The notes: a model not told the origin generated them from the sequence alone. Positions 16,393-25,488 are shown, numbered from the stretch's first letter. The stretch is DNA of 64,000 bases from JBOGUF01 sp050696075 (GCA_050696075.1 JBOGUF010000142.1:186001-250000); one strand, 5' to 3'. Program-made: numbers and translations.

Positions 16393-16877
16393 TCCTGCCT
16401 TAGCAGTTGATCCTGCCGCGACAGCATCGCCTCGCGCTTCGCCGGTGATTCATCCGTCCAACCACACAGGTGCAACAACCCATGCACGATGAGGAAGCGG
16501 AACTCTTCCTCGGTGCTGTGCCCGTGCTCACTGGCTTGCTCGACAGCGCGCTCACTTGAAACCACGATCTCCCCTCCCTTTGGTTCATGGCCGAATACCT
16601 TCTGGGATGGGAAGGTCATAACGTCGGTCTCTTCATCGATGCCCATAAAGTCCCGATGGAGCGCACGCAGGCAATCGTCGGTCGTCAGCACAATCGAGAC
16701 AGCCCAATGACCGCGAGCGTGTTCCCGCCTCAGAATCTCTGAGACGAGCAGTTCGATTTCAGCTTCACTGACAGTGACGACAATGCCATCATCGATCATC
16801 AGGTCGACTTCCACGGTGAAACGGTGGTTATCGTGAAGGGCGGTGCTCGACATCACTGCTGCATCCACCTTCAGCAT
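16371..16877 (-). CDS. ybeY: Endoribonuclease YbeY
   Basis: YbeY is a metal-dependent RNase involved in 16S rRNA 3' maturation and ribosome quality control. The 168-aa product has the core TDDCLRALHRDFMGIDEETDVMTFP and the metal motif HGLLHLCGW. The family motif is HGxLHLxGYDH; here the third His is Asp (HGLLHLCGWTD), so one zinc ligand is changed, though Asp can also bind zinc. It is the last gene of HIT-yqeY-ybeY on this strand. Alternative start: Met9 at 16853. Confidence 0.93.
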   Translation of the reverse strand: MLKVDAAVMSSTALHDNHRFTVEVDLMIDDGIVVTVSEAEIELLVSEILRREHARGHWAVSIVLTTDDCLRALHRDFMGIDEETDVMTFPSQKVFGHEPKGGEIVVSSERAVEQASEHGHSTEEEFRFLIVHGLLHLCGWTDESPAKREAMLSRQDQLLRQDYDAAVE

Positions 16878-16884
16878 GCGAAGG

Positions 16885-17343
16885 TTATGTTAACTTAGGT
16901 AGTGCGTCGCGTACCGCGGCGCTAAGTCGCTTCCCATCCGCGCGGCCCTCGGCCCGTGCGATGGCGACAGGCATCACCCTGCCCATTTCTCTCACACTTG
17001 TAGCGCCGGTTTCGGCAATCGCTTGCTCGACGAGTCTCCGCACTTCATCGTCGGTCAGCGCGGCCGGCAAGTATCCTTGCAAGATCGCGAGTTGGGCTGC
17101 CTCACGATCGGCCAGATCCGGTCGATTTCCGGTGCGGTACAGATCGATCGCTTCTGAGAGGCGTTTCGCCTGGCGTTGCAGAAACGCGATCTCTTCCTCT
17201 GTCGTCAATGCGCCGCGTTTCTCGATTTCCTCATACTTCAGCCCTGAGAGCGTAAAGCGAATTGTATCCCGTGCGGTCACGTCCCCCGCTTTCATGGCCG
17301 CTTTGAGATCGGAGTCGAGTCGATCACGTGGAGATTCCGTCAT
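16885..17343 (-). CDS. yqeY: GatB/YqeY domain protein
   Basis: A 152-aa protein from ATG 17343, which fits the family's 150-aa size. It matches YqeY throughout: RLDSDLKAAMKAGD at the start, GLKYEEIEKRGALTTEEEI, then AQLAILQGYLPAALTDDEV and the C-terminal tail-domain motif GRVMPVAI. This is the helical tRNA-binding tail domain also found in GatB, here free-standing; its exact role is unsettled. It lies between HIT and ybeY with short gaps, a common order in Gram-positives and Chloroflexota. Confidence 0.93.
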   Translation of the reverse strand: MTESPRDRLDSDLKAAMKAGDVTARDTIRFTLSGLKYEEIEKRGALTTEEEIAFLQRQAKRLSEAIDLYRTGNRPDLADREAAQLAILQGYLPAALTDDEVRRLVEQAIAETGATSVREMGRVMPVAIARAEGRADGKRLSAAVRDALPKLT

Positions 17344-17362
17344 TTCCCGTCCATTCGTCGCG

Positions 17363-17719
17363 TCAGGCAAGTCCCTCGCGCAGGCGCTTGCCGCCCAATA
17401 CATGGAAATGGAGATGGTGTACGGTTTGACCGGCGTCCGAGCCATCGTTGGTGAGGACGCGGTAGCCCGATGCGAAGAGCCCTTCCGACGCCGCCACTTT
17501 AGCCGCCAGCGCTAGCAGGTGCCCGCCAAGCGACGGATCGGCAGCGTAGATGTCACGTAAGCCGCCATAATGACGCCGAGGCACGACCAAGACATGCGTC
17601 GGCGCCTGCGGGCTGAGATCGCGAAAGGCGACCGCATGCTCGCTCTCGGCGACAAACTCGGTACCGAGTTCTCCGTTCGCGATCCGACAAAAAATGCAGT
17701 CCTGCGACGGGTCAGCCAC
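17363..17719 (-). CDS. HIT-family nucleotide hydrolase
   Basis: A 118-aa Hint-type histidine-triad protein. DCIFCRIANGE gives the N-terminal Cys pair, HVLVVPRRHYGG is in the middle, and the triad is HLHFHVLGG near the C terminus. These enzymes hydrolyse adenosine phosphoramidates and related nucleotides. GTG 17719 is chosen because AAGGAG lies just upstream; a longer start at 17764 adds 15 residues with no similarity. It is the first gene of HIT-yqeY-ybeY. Confidence 0.93.
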   Translation of the reverse strand: MADPSQDCIFCRIANGELGTEFVAESEHAVAFRDLSPQAPTHVLVVPRRHYGGLRDIYAADPSLGGHLLALAAKVAASEGLFASGYRVLTNDGSDAGQTVHHLHFHVLGGKRLREGLA

Positions 17720-17799
17720 GGATCGGGACTCCTTACCTTCCGAATCGCGATGCCGGGTCCGCATCGGCGCCCAGCCGAATCGACGAAAGTGTAATGCGT

Positions 17800-18633
17800 A
17801 TGCCAGAACTGCCAGAGGTCGAAACGGTCCGCCGCTCCCTGTTACCGCACGTTGTGGGCCGACAGATCGTCGGCTTACGCCTCACCGACATCCCTGGCGT
17901 CCTTGGGGGCGCCGATCCGGTAATTGTCGCCGCCATGGTCACTAATCGGACCATTGTTGGCCTACGACGCCGCGCAAAGTACCTTATGTTCGACTTGGAT
18001 GATGCGACCTCGCTCGTCGTGCATCTAGGCATGACAGGTACCCTGACCCTGCCGCATCGGAGCGCCGCTCCGCTCCGCTTCGAGCGCCTAGCCGTCGAAC
18101 TCGACGACGGGTCCGACTTGCGGTTTGCCGATCAAAGAAAGTTCGGTCGGGTGATCCACGCATCGCCGGATCGGATGGCGCAGATCGAATCGCGGATCGG
18201 TCCAGAGCCGCTCGATTCGAACTTTACGTCGGCGGACCTTGCTCAAAAACTTCAGCGTCGCACGGGCCGCCTGAAGAGCGTTCTCCTCGACCAGAAGCTT
18301 GTCGGCGGATTAGGAAACATCTACGTCGACGAGGCACTTTTCCGCGCCAGACTTCACCCGCTGCGCAACCCCAGCGCCCTCTCCGCGGTGGAGGTCCGAC
18401 GCCTACATCGCGCAATCAGAGTCGTACTCCGAGAGGCGATCGCGAATCGCGGGACGACCTTCTCAAGCTATCGTGACGGCACTGGGCAAGAAGGAGGCAA
18501 CCAGGCATTCCTCCAAGTCTACGGCCGTGGCCGGCAAGGCAGCCCCTGCCTTCGGTGTGGTTTGCCGTTGGACTGCCTTGTGATCTCGGGCCGGAGTTCG
18601 CATTACTGCCCCAACTGCCAGCCCTTGATGTAG
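17800..18633 (+). CDS. mutM: Formamidopyrimidine-DNA glycosylase
   Basis: Removes 8-oxoguanine and formamidopyrimidines and nicks the backbone. ATG 17800 is the start because the catalytic Pro must be residue 2 (MPELPEVETV). The 277-aa product contains RRAKYLMFDL with the active-site Lys, the intercalation/helix region with KSVLLDQKLVGGLGNIYVDEA, and a C-terminal zinc finger (CLRCGLPL, then HYCPNCQ). All key features are present. It is monocistronic and divergent from the HIT operon. Confidence 0.98.
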   Translation: MPELPEVETVRRSLLPHVVGRQIVGLRLTDIPGVLGGADPVIVAAMVTNRTIVGLRRRAKYLMFDLDDATSLVVHLGMTGTLTLPHRSAAPLRFERLAVELDDGSDLRFADQRKFGRVIHASPDRMAQIESRIGPEPLDSNFTSADLAQKLQRRTGRLKSVLLDQKLVGGLGNIYVDEALFRARLHPLRNPSALSAVEVRRLHRAIRVVLREAIANRGTTFSSYRDGTGQEGGNQAFLQVYGRGRQGSPCLRCGLPLDCLVISGRSSHYCPNCQPLM

Positions 18634-18712
18634 CGGTCGTAATCCGCGGCTGGCCAACGGGCAGCCAGGTACATCGCGCGATTATGCCTTCGGATGATCC
18701 ATCGAGCATTAG

Positions 18713-19120
18713 TCAATGCTCGGTGAGTTGAGGAATACCTCGGCGAACACTGCTTAGAAGTTCGCCGGCAAGCCTGTTAGCTTCCTCAGCTTCGCTCCGT
18801 TCTGGCTCCAACGGGCCGCCTGGATAGCGGAATTGGGTTACATATGGATTCAACGTCTGCGCCGCTGGGAGCCAGTGTGCAAAGCTTGCTTCAACTTCGC
18901 GGCACAGTGATACCAGTCGTACCAGATCGTGAGTCTTGGGGAACGGAATGCTCTGCGCCGAAAGATATGCCTTGAGCGCATTCTCGGCGGCCTGGTGCGC
19001 ATGGTAAACGGCCTGATCGGCAAGTACGGGTTCTCCTTGCAAGGCACGTTGAGCGATGAGCAAATCTCTCGTTGCGCGTGTCAGCCAATCCCACGCCTCT
19101 TCGAGCGACTCAGGCTGCAT
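18713..19120 (-). CDS. HEPN-domain protein of a HEPN/MNT pair
   Basis: A 135-aa helical protein with the HEPN pattern: EEAWDWLTRATRDLLIAQRA at the start, HAHQAAENALKAYLSAQ in the core, then THDLVRLVSLC. HEPN proteins in such pairs are usually the toxin, often an RNase with an R-x4-6-H motif; that motif is not clearly visible here (RYPGG lacks the His). It overlaps the MNT gene by 11 bases, implying coupled translation. Base composition is slightly less GC-rich than its surroundings, consistent with a mobile module. Confidence 0.88.
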   Translation of the reverse strand: MQPESLEEAWDWLTRATRDLLIAQRALQGEPVLADQAVYHAHQAAENALKAYLSAQSIPFPKTHDLVRLVSLCREVEASFAHWLPAAQTLNPYVTQFRYPGGPLEPERSEAEEANRLAGELLSSVRRGIPQLTEH

Positions 19121-19484
19121 AGAGCACCCGGCCCTCTCGCATTATCATCGCTGGAAGCGATGAGACAGCACGACGGCGCCGGTCGAACTCCTCGTTGGAC
19201 ATCACGAGAATGTCGAGCGAGCATGTATATGGTACGGCTGCCCGATACGCGGCTTGTGCCAACCTGTAGGACGGCTCCTCGCTTCTTGGCACGACCAAGA
19301 GCAGATCAATGTCACTATCCGCCGTTGCCTCACCACGCGGCTGAGACCCAAACACATAAATGCGCACTGGAGCGAGCTTGGAGACCAATCGCACGACAAC
19401 GCGGGCGAGCTCGTCAACTTGGGACGCTGCAAGCGTGGGTACAGCGGTCCGGATGCGCTCCGTTAGCTCAACACCATCGCGCAT
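19110..19484 (-). CDS. MNT nucleotidyltransferase, antitoxin of the HEPN/MNT pair
   Basis: A minimal nucleotidyltransferase, 124 aa from ATG 19484. The active-site pattern is intact: VFGSQPRGEATADSDIDLLL gives G-S and D-x-D, and a third Asp sits in CSLDILVM. In studied HEPN/MNT systems the MNT protein neutralises the HEPN toxin, in some cases by adenylylating it. It precedes HEPN and overlaps it by 11 bases. A start at 19541 would add 19 residues without similarity. Confidence 0.88.
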   Translation of the reverse strand: MRDGVELTERIRTAVPTLAASQVDELARVVVRLVSKLAPVRIYVFGSQPRGEATADSDIDLLLVVPRSEEPSYRLAQAAYRAAVPYTCSLDILVMSNEEFDRRRRAVSSLPAMIMREGRVLYAA

Positions 19485-19582
19485 AGCTGCTCCGAAGTAG
19501 TGGGGATCCGCCGACTGGGGCCTGTATGGCGGCCAACCCACCCTTCGCTCCGCACGTAAGCCGAATCATCACCGATAGAACA

Positions 19583-19608
19583 CCCCCGACCGTGCAACGG
19601 TTCGGGGG
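19583..19608 (-). terminator. Terminator of tRNA-Gly
   Basis: Stem CCCCCGACCGT/ACGGTTCGGGGG with a 3-base loop and one bulge, just past the tRNA 3' end on the minus strand, followed by TGTTCTAT. Confidence 0.7.
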
Positions 19609-19613
19609 CTAGG

Positions 19614-19686
19614 AGCGGGTGATGGGACTCGAACCCACGACATTCTGCTTGGGAAGCAGACACTCTACCAACTGAGTTACACCCGC
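19614..19686 (-). tRNA. tRNA-Gly (anticodon CCC)
   Basis: Acceptor GCGGGTG/CACCCGC, D-arm with CTCAGTTGGTAGAG, anticodon stem TCTGC/GCAGA, loop TTCCCAA. The anticodon CCC reads GGG. CCA is not encoded. Confidence 0.96.
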
Positions 19687-19839
19687 GCGTCGTTTACCAG
19701 GCAATTGTAGCACCGACGCGATCGAGCGTCTATCCCAGTAAACTCCCAGATTCGTCCAAGGATATCTGAGCCTGTTTCAACGGTGTGCCCGTGTATACTG
19801 CCCACTTGGCAATACTCTTGTGTTCCACCGAGGAGATCC

Positions 19840-20820
19840 GTGATCGACGAGCAATCGGCCGATTCGGTAGCCGGCGCCCAGCGGCGGTTTCGGCTGTGGG
19901 ACCCAAGCACTTTCGCAGTCCGCCTCTCCAGCATGAAGCGCATCCGCTATCACGGGCAGCTCGCCCTAATGCTTGCGCCTTACCTACTGGGTCTGACGAT
20001 TCTCGTCGCTATCCCCGCTGTTGCGGGACTTCCGCTCGCCTTCACAGCCTACAATGCGATCGAGCCTCCACGGTTTGTCGGTCTCGACAACTTTAGAGAG
20101 ATGCTTGACGACCGCATCTTCCGCATCGCCGTGCTCAATACGGCCACGTTCGCGCTCATGGCAATCCCGGCGAAGCTACTGGGCGCGCTCCTGCTCGCAC
20201 TGTTGCTAACCGGGCGTCTGCGTTTCGGCAGGTTCTACCGGGCGGCCATCTATCTCCCGACCGTGGTGCCCGATATCGCCTGGGCGTTACTCTGGCTCTG
20301 GCTGCTCAATCCGATCTACGGCCCGATCAATCTTGTTCTTGGCTCCGTTGGCATTCCCGGTCCGGCCTGGATGGTCGAGGAATGGGGAGCTCGGTTTGCC
20401 ATCGCCTTCATGATGAGCTGGCAATTGGGTGAGGCATTTGTGGTTTGCCTGGCCGCCATCCAGGACGTGCCGAAGGAAGTATTGGATCAAGCCGCGGTCG
20501 ACGGCGCCTCAACAGTGCGAACAATGCTCGGCGTGACGCTGCCGCTGATCGCACCTGTTCTGCTCATCCTGCTGTTTCGTGACACGATCTTCAGCCTGCA
20601 GTCGAATTTCGTCCCGGCCCTCATCGTCGGTCGCGGCGGGGGTCCCAACTATGCCACCACTTATCTCCCGTTGCACATCTATACCAACGCCTTCGATTAC
20701 CTACGGTTTGGTTACGCCGCCGCGATGACCTGGTCACTCTTCCTGATCACCGGCAGTGTCCTCTGGCTGCAATACCGCGTCGCGGTACGTTGGCGCTTGG
20801 GGTTCCGCGATGCAGAGTGA
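19840..20820 (+). CDS. Carbohydrate ABC transporter permease, MalF/UgpA type
   Basis: A 326-aa inner-membrane permease. After a soluble N terminus of about 50 residues it has six membrane segments, starting LMLAPYLLGLTILVAIPAVA. The cytoplasmic EAA loop that docks the ATPase is EVLDQAAVDGASTVRTMLGV. GTG 19840 is chosen because GAGGAG lies six bases upstream. The partner permease overlaps its end by 11 bases. No ATPase gene is nearby, so a shared MsmK-like ATPase is likely. The substrate is presumably a sugar, by family. Confidence 0.93.
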   Translation: MIDEQSADSVAGAQRRFRLWDPSTFAVRLSSMKRIRYHGQLALMLAPYLLGLTILVAIPAVAGLPLAFTAYNAIEPPRFVGLDNFREMLDDRIFRIAVLNTATFALMAIPAKLLGALLLALLLTGRLRFGRFYRAAIYLPTVVPDIAWALLWLWLLNPIYGPINLVLGSVGIPGPAWMVEEWGARFAIAFMMSWQLGEAFVVCLAAIQDVPKEVLDQAAVDGASTVRTMLGVTLPLIAPVLLILLFRDTIFSLQSNFVPALIVGRGGGPNYATTYLPLHIYTNAFDYLRFGYAAAMTWSLFLITGSVLWLQYRVAVRWRLGFRDAE

Positions 20821-21682
20821 GTCCACGATTCGGATACCGACCGCGAAAAAGCACGCACGGCCGCTCGTGATTGCGGCTCGCCACCTGGCGCTACTCGCGC
20901 TTGCGGCAACTTTCGTCGTTCCGCTTTATTGGATGGTCACAACGTCCCTGCGCGCGGTTGGCATGCCGCCGCCGTTGCATCTGGAATGGTTGCCGGAGCC
21001 GGTTGTTTGGGGCAATTATCGCCGCGTCTTCGAGCTCGTCGACTTCTGGCGCTACGCGTTGAACTCCACGTTCGTCGTCGTGAACGCCGTGCCGATCACG
21101 GTGATCGTTGCCTCATGGGCCGGATTCGCAATGGCCCAGTTGCCTCAGCAATGGCGCCTACGCCTGACCGCAATCTCGTTCATCGCCCTGATGACGCCAC
21201 TCACCGCCGTCTGGCTGACGCGTTTTCTCATGTTCAAGGAGGTCGGGCTGATCGACAGTCGGTGGGCGCTCGTCGTTCCTGCCTTTATGGGAACTTCGCC
21301 GTTCTACGTCTTGCTCTTCCTCTGGACCTTCCTGCGCATCCCGTCCGAGATCTACGACGCGGCGAGACTCGACGGCGCCGGCGCACTTCGCATCTGGGGG
21401 CAGATCGCGATGCCGCTGGCGATACCGACCATCACGGCCGTCGGCGTCTTATCATTTGCCTATCACTGGAGCGCCTTCATTGAACCCTTGCTCTATATCC
21501 AGTCGGCCGAAAAATTGACGCTCCCGACAGGACTGCAGGCGCTCGCACAATTAGACCGCACGAACTGGCCGGTCCTGATGGCCGGCGCAGTCATGGTGAC
21601 GGCGCCAGTGGTGGCGGTCTTTCTCCTGGTCCAGCGGGCGTTCCTACAGGATCTGCGCGGTTCCGGCTGGCTTGGTCGCTAG
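20810..21682 (+). CDS. Carbohydrate ABC transporter permease, MalG type
   Basis: A 290-aa inner-membrane permease that forms a heterodimer with the MalF-type partner. Six membrane segments begin at LALLALAATFVVPLYWMVT. The EAA loop is EIYDAARLDGAGALRIWGQ. ATG 20810 overlaps the upstream gene by 11 bases (ATGCAGAGTGA), implying coupled translation. Its stop overlaps the stop of the convergent solute-binding protein by the four bases CTAG. Confidence 0.93.
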   Translation: MQSESTIRIPTAKKHARPLVIAARHLALLALAATFVVPLYWMVTTSLRAVGMPPPLHLEWLPEPVVWGNYRRVFELVDFWRYALNSTFVVVNAVPITVIVASWAGFAMAQLPQQWRLRLTAISFIALMTPLTAVWLTRFLMFKEVGLIDSRWALVVPAFMGTSPFYVLLFLWTFLRIPSEIYDAARLDGAGALRIWGQIAMPLAIPTITAVGVLSFAYHWSAFIEPLLYIQSAEKLTLPTGLQALAQLDRTNWPVLMAGAVMVTAPVVAVFLLVQRAFLQDLRGSGWLGR

Positions 21683-23070
21683 TCGTCTTCTTCCGCCCGC
21701 TGCCGCTCTTCCTCCTGCGCGCGCGCAAACGCATCCCGACTCTGGAACGTGGCGACCTCGATCGCTCCTTCGACGTCGATCTCGACGTAGAACGCCCGCT
21801 GAAAAGCGACGTTGAAGGCATCCTCGACCTCCGGCCAGGTCGACACTGACGGTACACGCCGCATTTGCGGAATCGTGTCGAGGTATGCCGCCTCGCTGTT
21901 CGCTGGCGGCAATCCGACGCCGAGAGCACCGCCGACCGCCGATCCCTTGAGAAAAATGTCCGACTCGGCAACGGAAATCATCGACGGCACCGTCCGTCCC
22001 GTCTCGGCCAGAATCGACTGGCCCTCCTGGCCCACCGCAAACTCGATGAACGCCCAGGCGGCGTCCTTGTCTTCCGAGTCGGCGGCCATACAGAAGGCAT
22101 CGCTGTGCAGCACTGTCGCGGGCTGATTTCCGGTTGGGAGCGGCGCCACGTCCCAGGTGAAGCCGTCGATCTGGCGTAGCGTCGGCACTACGCGCCGGCT
22201 CTGCAACAGCATCGCCGCGCGGCCATTCATGAATCGACTTTCGTTATCCTCGACCAGCACTTCCGCTTCACTCGGTGCCACGGCGTGCCCGGTGGCGCCG
22301 AGGGAGATGAACCAGTTGACCCCTTTCAGCGCCTCCGGAGTATCGAGCGTGAGCGTGGTGGGGTTGTCGACGTCGTCGACGATCTCGCCGCCAGCGCCCC
22401 AGATAAACGAGGCATAGCGAATAATGCTCGGTTCGACCACTAGTCCGTACTGATCGGTCACGCCATCACCGTTGACGTCCTGGGTGAGCGCCGTCGCCGC
22501 GACGACAAAGTCATCCCAACTCCAATCATTGGTCGGCAACGGGACGTCGTTGTCCTGGAACATGTCGCGATTGTAGTAAACCACCAGGCTGGAGATGTTC
22601 TGCGGCATGCAGACCAGTTCGCCGCCGCGGTATCGGAACGCATCCAAGGGCAACTGATAGAAGTCTTCGGCGGCGATCGCCTCGCTCGCTTCCAGATATG
22701 GCCCAACCGGCTCAAGCGCCCCGCGCGCCGCGTATTGCCCGAAGGTGCGGAAGTTGATGAGAAAGATGTCGGGCGGGTCCCCGCCGGCGAATGACGTCGC
22801 GACCTTCGTGTAATAGTCCACCTGGCTCGGCGTGTACGTTGCCCGCACGTCGATGTCAGGACGGACCTCCCGAAACTCAGAAATGAGCCGTTGGTAGGCC
22901 GCTTCCTCCGCTGGATCCCCCCAAAACGCGAAACTGATCTCGGTCGAGTCTTGAGCAGACGCCCGATCGACGCTGTATCCAATGCCGAGCGACGACAGAA
23001 CAAGGAGCACTCCCAATAGGACGTTGTGCACTCGTCCCTTTCGCGTGCCTCCTTTCAAGAATGTAGACAT
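21679..23070 (-). CDS. Extracellular solute-binding protein, family 1
   Basis: A 463-aa secreted binding protein. The signal peptide is residues 1-39 (basic start, VLLGVLLVLSSLGIGYSV, cleavage near ASAQ); no lipobox Cys is seen. The mature protein opens ISFAFWGDPAEEAAYQRLI and contains GGDPPDIFLINF and FMNGRAAML, typical of MalE/UgpB-like sugar receptors. An acidic tail (EEERQRAEEDD) ends it. It faces the two permeases convergently rather than sharing their operon, yet probably serves the same transporter. Confidence 0.92.
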   Translation of the reverse strand: MSTFLKGGTRKGRVHNVLLGVLLVLSSLGIGYSVDRASAQDSTEISFAFWGDPAEEAAYQRLISEFREVRPDIDVRATYTPSQVDYYTKVATSFAGGDPPDIFLINFRTFGQYAARGALEPVGPYLEASEAIAAEDFYQLPLDAFRYRGGELVCMPQNISSLVVYYNRDMFQDNDVPLPTNDWSWDDFVVAATALTQDVNGDGVTDQYGLVVEPSIIRYASFIWGAGGEIVDDVDNPTTLTLDTPEALKGVNWFISLGATGHAVAPSEAEVLVEDNESRFMNGRAAMLLQSRRVVPTLRQIDGFTWDVAPLPTGNQPATVLHSDAFCMAADSEDKDAAWAFIEFAVGQEGQSILAETGRTVPSMISVAESDIFLKGSAVGGALGVGLPPANSEAAYLDTIPQMRRVPSVSTWPEVEDAFNVAFQRAFYVEIDVEGAIEVATFQSRDAFARAQEEERQRAEEDD

Positions 23071-23196
23071 CGGTTCGCTCCCTGATTACTCTCTTTCGCT
23101 CGGCAGTCCCAGGCGCGCCAATAGCATAACCGAGGGTCCCTCATATGCATCTACGTGCAACGGTTTCGAGGAGCCTGCTTGATTGCCCAACCGCGT

Positions 23197-23226
23197 TTGA
23201 CGCTCGCATTCCCACCCACGTATACT
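23197..23226 (+). promoter_or_regulatory. Promoter of tRNA-Ala
   Basis: TTGACG (23197-23202), 18 bases, TATACT (23221-23226), 15 bases before the tRNA. Confidence 0.8.
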
Positions 23227-23241
23227 CCTCTTGTCGACCGT

Positions 23242-23317
<76 letters not shown>

Positions 23318-23324
23318 CGACGAC

Positions 23325-23348
23325 ACATCCGGCCTCTCGGCCGGATGT
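23325..23348 (+). terminator. Terminator of tRNA-Ala
   Basis: Perfect 10-bp stem ACATCCGGCC/GGCCGGATGT with a 4-base loop, followed by TGCGTTTT. Confidence 0.8.
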
Positions 23349-23437
23349 TGCGTTTTCAGCGACAGATCGGAAATGGGGGTGCGGCGGACGCCGCGCCCCG
23401 TCTCTGACTTTGTGACTCAGAATCGGCCAGCGGCCGC

Positions 23438-25414
23438 TCAGTCTGCTGGCTGCGGACGTAGCTGACCGGTTCCCGCCGGCGGCATCTCGCGATCGAGTCG
23501 ATCCGTGACCGGATGCTCCGCCACCACGCCCGGCATCTCTTGCGCCCGCGTGGCCGATCGTCCGGAAGGCGGCCCGACGAGATCCGGCGCCGGCCGCGGA
23601 GAATCGAAGAGCGCTTCCAAGTCCTCGCTCTCGATGGTTTCGTTCGCGATCAGAAGCTCGGCAATACTTTCCAGTTTGTCGAAGTGCTCCGTGAGGACAT
23701 CACGCGCGCGCAAATGCGCGGTGTCGATCAGTGTGCGAATCTCTTGATCGATTTGGTAAGCGACCTCGTCGCTATAGTTCCGCTGTTCGCTGATCTCGCG
23801 TCCGAGGAAAACCAACTCGTCCTTCTTGCCAAACGCCAGCGGCCCGAGATTCGCGCTCATGCCGAACTCGGTCACCATGCGACGGGCCACCATGGTCGCT
23901 CGCTCGATGTCGTTGGCCGCGCCAGTCGATTGCTCCTCGAAGACGAGCGACTCGGCGACGTGCCCCGCCATAAAGACAGCCAGCTCGTCCTCGAACTGCC
24001 GTTTGGTCTTGAAGAGCCGGTCTTCGTCCGGCACAACACGGGTGTAACCACCCATCATACCCCGTGCGACGATGGAAACTTTTCGCACGGGATCCGAATG
24101 AGGCAGCATGCGAGCAACCAGTGCATGCCCGGCTTCGTGATAGGCCGTCATCATTCGTTCGCGCTCGGAAATGACCCGGCTCTTCCGCTGAGGACCAGCG
24201 ATGACCCGATCGATCGCCTCGGTGAGCTCGTCGCGACCGACCGTCTTTTTGTTGCGGCGCGCGGCCAAAATCGCCGCCTCGTTGACCAGGTTCTCCAGGT
24301 CAGCACCGGTAAATCCTGGGGTCTGCCGGGCCAAGTTCTCGACGATGACGTCCTCTTCGAGCGGCTTGCCCCGCGCGTGAACTTCCAGAATTGAACGCCG
24401 TCCCTGGATGTCAGGCCGATCCAGAATCACCTGACGATCGAAGCGTCCGGGCCGTAGCAAGGCGGGGTCGAGGACATCCGGTCGATTGGTGGCGGCAATG
24501 ACGATGACGTTGGTGCTGCTATCGAAGCCGTCCATCTCGACCAGGATCTGATTCAACGTCTGCTCGCGCTCGTCGTGGCTGCCGCCGAGTCCGGCGCCAC
24601 GCTGCCGGCCAACCGCGTCGATCTCGTCGACGAAGACGATACAGGGTGCGCTCTTTTTCGCCTGATCGAAGAGGTCGCGGACACGGCTCGCCCCGACGCC
24701 AACGAACATCTCGACGAACTCTGAACCAGAGATGCTGAAGAACGGCACTCCCGCCTCGCCGGCGACGGCGCGCGAAATGAGCGTCTTTCCGGTGCCCGGC
24801 GGACCAACGAGTAGGACGCCGCGCGGAATGCGGGCGCCGAGGGCCTGGAACTTGTCGGGATACTTCAGGAATTCGACGACCTCGGCCAACTCCTCTTTCG
24901 CCTCGTCGACTCCCGCAACGTCCGAAAACGTGACCGTCGGCCTGTTCCCGGTGAAAAGGCGCGCTCGGCTCTTGCCGAAGGAGATCGCCTGGTTGTTGCT
25001 GCCCTGTGCCTGCCGCATCATGAAGACGAAGATACCGATGAGGAAAAGCGTCGGCAGGATGAAGGTCAGGGCGCTGAGCCAGCTTCCCCACCGGCTTGCT
25101 TCCTTGATCTCGATCTCGACGGCGTCGAGCGCGATGTCGTAGCGATCCATCGCCTCAAGCAAGTTAGTGTCGGGCGGCAGGATAGTGCGCGCCTCCGCGA
25201 GGTCGTCCGCCTCGTAGATCACCCGAATCTTGTCGCTGTCTTGCGCTTGTTCGAGTTTCTGAACGTCTCCGGCTTTGATCTCCTCGACGACGGCGCTAAA
25301 GTCCTTCGTCTGCGTCGAGTCGTCGCCGTTTACCACGATGAACCAGAGCGCTATGACCGCGACGATGAGGATGACCCATACGACGCTGCTTCGAAACCGC
25401 TTCAAATCGCCCAT
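23438..25414 (-). CDS. ftsH: ATP-dependent zinc metalloprotease FtsH
   Basis: Membrane-anchored AAA+ protease for quality control of membrane and regulatory proteins, 658 aa. Membrane segments are at about 11-29 and 111-132. The AAA module has Walker A GPPGTGKT (204-211), Walker B FVDEID, and the second region of homology with ATNRPDVLDPALLRPGRFDR. The zinc site is HEAGH at 426-430. RBS GGGAGGA precedes ATG 25414, and an extended -10 (TGC-TATACT) lies 75 bp upstream. It follows tilS-hpt, the classical order. Confidence 0.98.
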   Translation of the reverse strand: MGDLKRFRSSVVWVILIVAVIALWFIVVNGDDSTQTKDFSAVVEEIKAGDVQKLEQAQDSDKIRVIYEADDLAEARTILPPDTNLLEAMDRYDIALDAVEIEIKEASRWGSWLSALTFILPTLFLIGIFVFMMRQAQGSNNQAISFGKSRARLFTGNRPTVTFSDVAGVDEAKEELAEVVEFLKYPDKFQALGARIPRGVLLVGPPGTGKTLISRAVAGEAGVPFFSISGSEFVEMFVGVGASRVRDLFDQAKKSAPCIVFVDEIDAVGRQRGAGLGGSHDEREQTLNQILVEMDGFDSSTNVIVIAATNRPDVLDPALLRPGRFDRQVILDRPDIQGRRSILEVHARGKPLEEDVIVENLARQTPGFTGADLENLVNEAAILAARRNKKTVGRDELTEAIDRVIAGPQRKSRVISERERMMTAYHEAGHALVARMLPHSDPVRKVSIVARGMMGGYTRVVPDEDRLFKTKRQFEDELAVFMAGHVAESLVFEEQSTGAANDIERATMVARRMVTEFGMSANLGPLAFGKKDELVFLGREISEQRNYSDEVAYQIDQEIRTLIDTAHLRARDVLTEHFDKLESIAELLIANETIESEDLEALFDSPRPAPDLVGPPSGRSATRAQEMPGVVAEHPVTDRLDREMPPAGTGQLRPQPAD

Positions 25415-25488
25415 TCGGAATCCTCCCGCAGCCTACGGGCCCAACTCTTAGTCGCGCCCGCTCGGTGAGGCCTGGCGACGTGCCTGAG

